Origin: Kiritimatiellia bacterium
Lineage (GTDB): Bacteria > Verrucomicrobiota > Kiritimatiellia > CAIQIC01 > Lenti-01
Length of the DNA stretch: 5,222 bases
Assembly (NCBI GenBank): GCA_018432565.1
Contig: JAHDSS010000166.1
Coordinates: 1-5,222, forward strand
Direction of reading: 5' to 3'
Made by a program: the position numbers and the translations under genes. Of this stretch, positions 1 through 5,222 are shown one piece after another. The notes beneath the pieces were generated by a model that made no database searches, was not told the DNA's origin, and saw only the letters and a list, made by a program, of their open reading frames with translations. Within the stretch, counting starts at the first letter, position 1. Each line of letters begins with the position of its first letter.

Positions 1-1162
<1,162 letters not shown>

Positions 1163-1170
1163 GACCAATG

Positions 1171-1210
1171 GACCGGGATTCCCGGGGCGGCGCCGCCGCC
1201 CCGGGGGGTC
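1171..1210 (+). promoter_or_regulatory. GC-rich hairpin in the tuf-rpmG spacer
   Basis: The 69-base gap between tuf and rpmG contains a perfect 10-bp stem. CCCGGGGCGG (1181-1190) pairs with CCGCCCCGGG (1196-1205) around a 5-base loop. An outer GACC/GGTC pairing (1171-1174 with 1207-1210) can extend it across an internal loop. No T-tract follows (the next bases are CGCGGACGGGAG), so it does not look like a classical intrinsic terminator. Likely roles are protection of the tuf mRNA 3' end, partial attenuation after the highly expressed tuf, or an RNase processing site. The pairing is seen in the sequence; the function is inferred. Confidence 0.45.
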
Positions 1211-1231
1211 CGCGGACGGGAGTTTGGAACC

Positions 1232-1384
1232 ATGCCCAGGGAAATCATCACGCTGTCGTGTACCGAATGCAAGCGGCGCAACTATACGAACAGCCGGAAC
1301 AAGAAGACCAAGACCGAGCGTCTGGAACTGAAGAAGTACTGTCCGGCGGAGCGGAAGCACACGCTGCATCGCGAAACGAAGTAG
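1232..1384 (+). CDS. rpmG: 50S ribosomal protein L33 (bL33)
   Basis: This 50-residue basic protein of the large ribosomal subunit sits near the E site. The start is the ATG at 1232, preceded by GGGAG at 1218-1222 (9-base spacer); the stop is TAG. Diagnostic stretches are the N-terminal [14 protein letters not shown], the central [16 protein letters not shown] and the C-terminal [10 protein letters not shown], the normal L33 pattern and length. Three of the four Cys expected of a zinc-binding (C+) L33 are present (C10, C13, C37). The fourth position, Cys in a CPxC version, is Glu40 here (CPAE), so metal binding may be altered. My recollection is that some firmicute L33 paralogues also lack this Cys. 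It lies between tuf and tRNA-Trp, a known arrangement. The identity is very secure despite the short length. Confidence 0.96.
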   Translation: MPREIITLSCTECKRRNYTNSRNKKTKTERLELKKYCPAERKHTLHRETK

Positions 1385-1411
1385 GCGGACGATCCCCGGC
1401 GCGCAGCCCAC

Positions 1412-1488
1412 AGGCCAGTAGCTCAATTTGGCAGAGCACCGGTCTCCAAAACCGGTTGTTGGGGGTTCAAGTCCCTCCTGGCCTGCCA
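1412..1488 (+). tRNA. trnW: tRNA-Trp (anticodon CCA)
   Basis: A complete cloverleaf can be drawn. The acceptor stem AGGCCAG (1412-1418) pairs with CTGGCCT (1478-1484), followed by discriminator G and an encoded CCA (1486-1488). The D stem is GCTC/GAGC with GG in the loop. The anticodon stem CCGGT/ACCGG carries loop CTCCAAA with anticodon CCA at 1446-1448. The variable loop has 5 bases, and the T arm GGGGG-TTCAAGT-CCCTC contains one G-U pair. Tertiary positions fit (U8-A14, A15-U48, G18/G19 with U55/C56). The anticodon arm is identical to that of E. coli tRNA-Trp, and the A1-U72 pair and G73 match it as well. It reads UGG only and is a standard, non-suppressor Trp tRNA. Embedded between rpmG and secE, it must be cut out of the cotranscript unless it has its own promoter, which I do not see. 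Confidence 0.98.
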
Positions 1489-1526
1489 ATCCGGGCGGGG
1501 GCCGGCCAACGCAAAGGCACACAGAC

Positions 1527-1730
1527 ATGAGCAGGATTGCAGAAACGATAGGCGGCTTTCGCGGCTTTCTCGGCGAGGTGGGGACCGAACTGAAGAAGTG
1601 CGCCTGGCCGACGCGCCCGGAGCTGTTCGATTCGACGGTGGTGGTGATTCTGTCGGTGGCGCTGCTGGCGGGGTTTGTGGCGGTGTGCGACATCGTCCTG
1701 CGGCAGCTGGTGCGCTGGGTCATCCAGTAA
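1527..1730 (+). CDS. secE: Preprotein translocase subunit SecE
   Basis: SecE is the small essential membrane subunit that clamps SecY in the SecYEG channel, through which SecA-driven export and cotranslational membrane insertion occur. The protein has 67 residues, the short single-helix form found in most bacteria; E. coli SecE is longer with three helices. An amphipathic N-terminal region is followed by the signature ELKKCAWPTRPEL (21-33). One hydrophobic membrane span follows at about 36-57, then a short tail ending RWVIQ. The ATG at 1527 was chosen because the frame upstream runs through the tRNA gene. A modest AAGG (1514-1517) lies 9 bases before the start. The stop is TAA, 19 bases before nusG. 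The secE-nusG pairing is almost universal in bacteria and supports the call. Confidence 0.95.
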   Translation: MSRIAETIGGFRGFLGEVGTELKKCAWPTRPELFDSTVVVILSVALLAGFVAVCDIVLRQLVRWVIQ

Positions 1731-1749
1731 GGCGGGGAAGTCAGGCGTC

Positions 1750-2310
1750 ATGGAAAAGAAATGGTATGTGCTGCACGCCCTCTCCGGGCAGGAGGGGAAG
1801 GTGCGCGAAAACATCGTCCGGCGGGTCCAGATCGAGGAGATGCAGGACTACATCGGCGAGGTGCTGATCCCGACCGAGAAGGTCTCGGAGGTGAAGCAGG
1901 GCAAGCGCACGACGCAGACCCGCAAGTTTTTCCCGGGCTACGTGCTGATCGAGATGGCGCTGTACGACGAATCGGTGCAGCCGCGGCAGCTGATGGAGAA
2001 GCCGTGGAGCTTCATCCAGGCGACGCCGGGTCTGATCGGGTTCATTGGCGGCGACCGGCCGGTGGCGTTGCGGCCGGACGAAGTGGATCAGATTCTGCAG
2101 CAGATCGAGGAGAAGAAGGAACGGATCAAGCCCAAGGTGGTGTTTGAGCCGGGCGAGTCGGTGAAGATCACCGACGGGCCGTTCCTGAGCTTCAGCGGAA
2201 TGGTCGAGGAAGTGGATCCCGAGCGCGGGAAGCTGAAAGTATCGGTTTCGATCTTCGGCCGGACGGCGCCGGTGGAACTGGAGTATTGGCAGGTGGAAAG
2301 GGACGCATAG
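1750..2310 (+). CDS. nusG: Transcription termination/antitermination factor NusG
   Basis: NusG is a universal RNA polymerase-associated factor. Its NGN domain binds the polymerase clamp and its KOW domain contacts Rho or ribosomal protein uS10. The protein has 186 residues, close to the 181 of E. coli. The NGN domain occupies about 1-115, with [11 protein letters not shown] at 5-15, the core [12 protein letters not shown] at 58-69 and the [10 protein letters not shown] segment at 92-101. A charged linker spans 115-130. The KOW domain covers about 132-183, with [13 protein letters not shown] followed by GMVEEVD. No extra insertion domain is present. The ATG at 1750 gives the canonical MEKKWYV start; the open frame upstream overlaps secE and has no NusG similarity. 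AGG at 1743-1745 and GGGGAAG at 1734-1740 are possible ribosome binding sites. The stop TAG is 17 bases before rplK. Confidence 0.98.
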   Translation: MEKKWYVLHALSGQEGKVRENIVRRVQIEEMQDYIGEVLIPTEKVSEVKQGKRTTQTRKFFPGYVLIEMALYDESVQPRQLMEKPWSFIQATPGLIGFIGGDRPVALRPDEVDQILQQIEEKKERIKPKVVFEPGESVKITDGPFLSFSGMVEEVDPERGKLKVSVSIFGRTAPVELEYWQVERDA

Positions 2311-2327
2311 CCCCGGGCGGACGAATT

Positions 2328-2750
2328 ATGGCAAAGAAAGTCACAGGCATCATCAAATTGCAGATTCCGGCGGGCCAGGCGAACCCGGCGCCCCCGGTGG
2401 GCCCGGCGCTGGGCCAGCAGGGCGTGAACATCATGGCCTTCTGCAAGGAATTCAACGCGGCGACCCAGAAGGAAGCCGGGATGATCATCCCGGTGGTCAT
2501 CACGGTCTATCAGGACAAGAGCTTCACGTTCGTGACGAAGAGCCCCCCGGCGGCATCGCTGCTGAAGAAGGCGGCGGGGATCGCCAAGGGCTCCGGCGTG
2601 CCGAACCGCGACAAGGTCGGCAAGGTGAGCCGCCAGCAGCTGGTGGAGATCGCCAAGGTGAAGGCGAAGGATTTGAACGCAGACGACGAAGACCATGCGA
2701 TCCGCATGGTGGCCGGCACCGCCCGCAGCATGGGCATTGAAGTGGAGTAG
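2328..2750 (+). CDS. rplK: 50S ribosomal protein L11 (uL11)
   Basis: L11 binds the GTPase-associated region of 23S rRNA and, with the L10-L12 stalk, regulates factor-dependent GTP hydrolysis and stringent-factor activation. The protein has 140 residues against 142 in E. coli. The N-terminal domain (about 1-70) has the Pro/Gly-rich helix [20 protein letters not shown] (14-33), which forms the thiostrepton-contacting face. The RNA-binding C-terminal domain (75-140) shows [14 protein letters not shown] and ends [11 protein letters not shown]. The ATG at 2328 gives the normal [16 protein letters not shown] start; the only nearby Shine-Dalgarno-like stretch is GGCGGA (2316-2321), which is weak. 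The 17-base gap from nusG is too short to hold a full L1 operator of the E. coli kind unless the element extends into nusG. The stop TAG is 6 bases before rplA. Confidence 0.98.
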   Translation: MAKKVTGIIKLQIPAGQANPAPPVGPALGQQGVNIMAFCKEFNAATQKEAGMIIPVVITVYQDKSFTFVTKSPPAASLLKKAAGIAKGSGVPNRDKVGKVSRQQLVEIAKVKAKDLNADDEDHAIRMVAGTARSMGIEVE

Positions 2751-2756
2751 GGCGAC

Positions 2757-3449
2757 ATGGCGTTTCATGGCAAAAAATACACGCAGGTGGCGGCCAAGGT
2801 GGACCGCGACACCCTCTATACACTGGAGGGGGCAATCCAGTTCCTGAAGGAGCATCCCACGACGAAGTTCGACGCGACGGCGGAAATCGCCTTCCGGCTT
2901 GGGGTGGACCCGACGAAAAGCGACCAGGCGGTGCGCGGCACGGTGACGCTGCCCCACGGGACCGGCAAGACGGTGCGGGTGCTGGTGTTTGCCAGCGGCC
3001 CGGCGGCGGACGCGGCCCGCGAGGCGGGGGCGGACTACGTGGGGTTTGAAGACCTGCTGGCCAAGGTGCAGGGCGGGTTCACGGAGTTCGACGTGGCCGT
3101 GGCCACACCGGACGCAATGAAGGAAGTCCGCAAGCTGGGCAAGGTGCTCGGCCCCCGCGGCCTGATGCCGAACCCGAAGACCGGCACGGTCAGCGATGAC
3201 ACGGCGGCGGCGGTGAAGGCCTGCAAGGCCGGCCGCGTGGAGTTCCGGATGGACCGGCACGGCAACGTGATGGTGCCCTTCGGCAAGATGTCGTTTGAGG
3301 CGAACGCGCTGCGCGAGAACGCCAAGGCGGTGATCGATGCGCTGAACGCGGCGCGGCCGTCGGCGGCCAAGGGCGTGTTCATCAAGCGCGCGACGATCAC
3401 TTCGACCATGGGTCCGGGCCTGCGCCTGGACCCGCGCGAACTGGCCTGA
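2757..3449 (+). CDS. rplA: 50S ribosomal protein L1 (uL1)
   Basis: L1 forms the mobile L1 stalk of the large subunit, helps release E-site tRNA and, in many bacteria, represses its own operon. The protein has 230 residues, the typical bacterial length. Domain I residues include the N-terminal KKYTQVAAKVDR and the conserved TAEIAFRLGVDP (41-52). Domain II starts near 65-70. The L1 signature KLGKVLGPRGLMPNPKTGTV is at 126-145. The C-terminal return into domain I carries STMGPGLRLDP (216-226). The start ATG at 2757 lies 6 bases after the rplK stop, and GGAG (2744-2747) inside the end of rplK can serve as ribosome binding site, which suggests translational coupling. The stop is TGA, 17 bases before rplJ. 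Nothing in the sequence looks degraded or foreign. Confidence 0.98.
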   Translation: MAFHGKKYTQVAAKVDRDTLYTLEGAIQFLKEHPTTKFDATAEIAFRLGVDPTKSDQAVRGTVTLPHGTGKTVRVLVFASGPAADAAREAGADYVGFEDLLAKVQGGFTEFDVAVATPDAMKEVRKLGKVLGPRGLMPNPKTGTVSDDTAAAVKACKAGRVEFRMDRHGNVMVPFGKMSFEANALRENAKAVIDALNAARPSAAKGVFIKRATITSTMGPGLRLDPRELA

Positions 3450-3466
3450 GGCTGGGAGAACGGAAC

Positions 3467-3985
3467 ATGAGACCGGAAAAACAAGCGATTGTCAGGGAAA
3501 TCCAGGAGCAGCTGGCGGACACGGCGTTCGTCCTCCTGACGGATTTCACAGGGATGGACACGGCGAAGACGGCGGCGCTGCGCCGGGCGCTGAAAGAGGC
3601 GCAGGCGCGCTTCCAGGTGGTGCCGAACCGCCTGTTCCGCGTGGCGGCCCGGGAACTGGGCTACGAGGGGATCGAGCCGGGCCTGAAGGGGCCGACGGCC
3701 CTGGTCTTTGGCGCGGGCGACGTCGCCGCGGCGGCCAAGGCCCTGCGCGAATTCGCCAAGGCGAACAAGGTGCCCGTCGTCAAGCTCGGGCGCCTGGAGG
3801 GCGCGGTGCTGCAGGCGGCGGATGTCGAAGCGCTGGCCACCCTGCCCCCGAAGAAGGTCATGCAGGGAATGCTGGTCGGCACGATCGCGGCGCCGATGTC
3901 GAATTTGGTTGGCGTGATGAGCCAAAAGCTCGCGAGCCTGGTGTACGTGCTCCAGGCGGCCGCGGACAAGAAAAACGCCGCCTAG
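3467..3985 (+). CDS. rplJ: 50S ribosomal protein L10 (uL10)
   Basis: L10 anchors L12 dimers to 23S rRNA as the base of the ribosomal stalk. The protein has 172 residues against 165 in E. coli. The globular rRNA-binding domain covers about 1-130, with MRPEKQAIVREIQEQL, the core VLLTDFTGMD (22-31) and VVPNRLFRVA (51-60), and LKGPTALVFG (73-82). The C-terminal part has LPPKKVMQGMLVGTIAAPM (126-144) and then a long alpha-helix to the end, which carries the L12-binding sites. The number of L12 dimers cannot be read reliably by eye. The start ATG at 3467 has a good GGGAG (3454-3458) 8 bases upstream. The gap from rplA is only 17 bases, so a full L10-binding leader is not present in the intergenic DNA. 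The stop is TAG. Confidence 0.97.
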   Translation: MRPEKQAIVREIQEQLADTAFVLLTDFTGMDTAKTAALRRALKEAQARFQVVPNRLFRVAARELGYEGIEPGLKGPTALVFGAGDVAAAAKALREFAKANKVPVVKLGRLEGAVLQAADVEALATLPPKKVMQGMLVGTIAAPMSNLVGVMSQKLASLVYVLQAAADKKNAA

Positions 3986-4014
3986 GCCCGTGGCCGGCGG
4001 CCCTGAGGATCACG

Positions 4015-4048
4015 GATTTAAAAAACAAGGATCAGGAGATCAAACCCC
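4015..4048 (+). promoter_or_regulatory. A-rich leader and strong ribosome binding site for rplL
   Basis: The gap before rplL is 63 bases, much longer than other gaps in the r-protein block. Its second half is strikingly A-rich for this GC-rich window (GATTTAAAAAACAAGG at 4015-4030). It contains AGGAG at 4034-4038, 10 bases before the ATG at 4049. Low structure plus a good Shine-Dalgarno fits the need to make several L12 copies per ribosome. This site also favours the start at 4049 over the internal ATG at 4079, which has only GGAAGG 4 bases upstream. The sequence is seen; the expression role is inferred. Confidence 0.6.
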
Positions 4049-4447
4049 ATGAACGATGAAGTGAAATTGGAAGGCAAGATGGCGGAATTTGTGGACTGGA
4101 TCGAGACGATTTCAGTCCTGGAACTCTCGCAGCTGGTGAAGGCGCTGGAAGAGCGCCTGGGCGTTTCGGCGGCGGCCCCCGTGGCCGTGGCGGCGGCCCC
4201 GGCGGCCGGCGGCGGCGCGGCGGCGGCGGAAGAGAAGACCGAGTTCACGGTCGAACTGACGGGCGCGGGCTCGCAGAAGATCGCGGTCATCAAGGAAGTC
4301 CGCGCGATCACGGGCCTGGGGCTGAAGGAAGCCAAGGACCTGGTCGAGGGCGCGCCGAAGCCGGTGAAGGAAAACGTCGCCAAGGACGAGGCCGAGAAGA
4401 TCCAGAAGCAGCTGGAGGCGGCCGGCGCCAAAGTCACCATCAAGTAG
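4049..4447 (+). CDS. rplL: 50S ribosomal protein L7/L12 (bL12)
   Basis: L7/L12 is the multicopy stalk protein that recruits translation factors such as EF-Tu and EF-G and stimulates their GTPase. The protein has 132 residues, slightly longer than the 121 of E. coli. The N-terminal dimerisation domain that binds L10 ends around [11 protein letters not shown] (33-43). A flexible Ala/Pro/Gly-rich hinge (41-60) is encoded by GC-rich repetitive codons. The factor-binding C-terminal domain (about 61-132) has [30 protein letters not shown] (77-96) and [11 protein letters not shown]. The extra length lies mainly in the N-terminus ([10 protein letters not shown]) and the hinge. An alternative start at Met11 (4079) would give 122 residues, but the better ribosome binding site supports 4049. 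The stop is TAG; a spacer of 106 bases with hairpins follows before rpoB. Confidence 0.97.
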   Translation: MNDEVKLEGKMAEFVDWIETISVLELSQLVKALEERLGVSAAAPVAVAAAPAAGGGAAAAEEKTEFTVELTGAGSQKIAVIKEVRAITGLGLKEAKDLVEGAPKPVKENVAKDEAEKIQKQLEAAGAKVTIK

Positions 4448-4472
4448 CCCCCGACATGTCGTGTGACGGCCG

Positions 4473-4500
4473 CCCCGGGACGCCTTTGGCGTGTCCGGGG
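4473..4500 (+). terminator. Putative attenuator or processing hairpin, rplL-rpoB
   Basis: A strong stem-loop fills the middle of the rplL-rpoB spacer. CCCCGGGACGCC (4473-4484) pairs with GGCGTGTCCGGGG (4488-4500) around a TTT loop. This makes 12 pairs with one bulged G (4493) and one G-U pair. It is followed by TGTGCCTGTCTTTTGG, so the T-run (4511-4514) is about 10 bases away and not in the usual place for an efficient intrinsic terminator. E. coli has a partial terminator and an RNase III site in the same spacer, which lowers rpoBC relative to the r-proteins. A comparable role is inferred here. The pairing is certain; whether it attenuates, is cleaved or stabilises the rplL 3' end is not. 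Confidence 0.5.
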
Positions 4501-4527
4501 TGTGCCTGTCTTTTGGTGTTCGAGGCT

Positions 4528-4550
4528 TTCACCCCCAGCCCACAGGTGAA
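4528..4550 (+). promoter_or_regulatory. Small hairpin overlapping the rpoB ribosome binding site
   Basis: The rpoB Shine-Dalgarno AGGTGA is at 4544-4549, 4 bases before the ATG at 4554. TTCACC at 4528-4533 is perfectly complementary to GGTGAA at 4545-4550, with an 11-base loop. The six pairs would hide most of the ribosome binding site. This could tune rpoB translation. A six-base match in a short spacer can also arise by chance, so the role is tentative. Confidence 0.35.
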
Positions 4551-4553
4551 CCG

Positions 4554-5222
<669 letters not shown>

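Noticed and set aside
1385..1411. Possible promoter for tRNA-Trp in the gap after rpmG
   Set aside because: The gap is 27 GC-rich bases with no -10-like or -35-like sequence, so cotranscription is simpler.
1168..1530. 120-codon + strand frame across the tuf-rpmG gap, rpmG and tRNA-Trp
   Set aside because: It overlaps rpmG in another frame and runs straight through the tRNA gene; the real protein here is the 50-residue L33.
2088..3260. 390-codon open frame on the minus strand opposite nusG, rplK and rplA
   Set aside because: It lies antisense to three certain genes, its product is a His/Arg/Leu-rich low-quality sequence without a recognisable domain, and such frames are expected opposite GC-rich codons.
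3035..3925. 296-codon open frame on the minus strand opposite rplA and rplJ
   Set aside because: It is a shadow of conserved ribosomal genes with composition typical of GC-rich antisense frames and no recognisable motif.
4169..4228. GCG/GCC-rich repetitive stretch resembling a microsatellite
   Set aside because: It encodes the normal Ala/Pro/Gly-rich flexible hinge of L7/L12, so the low complexity reflects the protein and not a mobile or regulatory repeat.
4453..4460. GACATGTC palindrome after rplL as an operator
   Set aside because: It is an 8-base palindrome with no second copy or nearby promoter, easily due to chance.

Overview
This window is a conserved bacterial information-processing cluster. 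All genes are on the + strand: tuf (5' end cut off) - rpmG - tRNA-Trp - secE - nusG - rplK - rplA - rplJ - rplL - rpoB (3' end cut off). Every coding sequence matches a universal or near-universal bacterial family at close to normal length. Coding density is very high and the largest gene-free stretch is about 106 bases, between rplL and rpoB. There is no mobile element, CRISPR array, insertion sequence or unexplained gene. I see no candidate for an undescribed system; what deserves a second look is family-level variation and possible RNA regulation between genes.

Organism (inference): the DNA is GC-rich. EF-Tu has an unusual, longer switch I segment in place of the common RGITI version, resembling the form I recall from planctomycete, lentisphaerote and kiritimatiellote sequences. 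The RpoB N-terminal part also looks like PVC-superphylum homologues. A PVC-related bacterium is the best guess, but 5 kb of housekeeping genes read by eye cannot settle the phylum.

Layout: bases 1-1162 hold EF-Tu, which lacks about 16 N-terminal residues. A very GC-rich hairpin separates it from rpmG (L33, 50 aa, 1232-1384). A complete tRNA-Trp(CCA) with encoded CCA end follows at 1412-1488, then secE (1527-1730) and nusG (1750-2310). The r-protein block rplK-rplA-rplJ-rplL (2328-4447) has short gaps of 6 to 17 bases, except for 63 bases before rplL. The 106-base rplL-rpoB spacer holds a strong GC-rich hairpin and a second small hairpin that would mask the rpoB ribosome binding site. rpoB starts at 4554 and runs off the window.

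How the genes fit together: EF-Tu, L33, tRNA-Trp, L11, L1, L10 and L12 serve translation. L11 and the L10-(L12)n stalk form the ribosomal GTPase-associated centre on which EF-Tu acts. NusG couples RNA polymerase (RpoB) to ribosomes or Rho, and SecE is part of the SecYEG translocon. The close same-strand spacing and the absence of an obvious internal promoter suggest one or a few long transcripts, with tRNA excision and the spacer hairpins as possible points of processing or differential expression.
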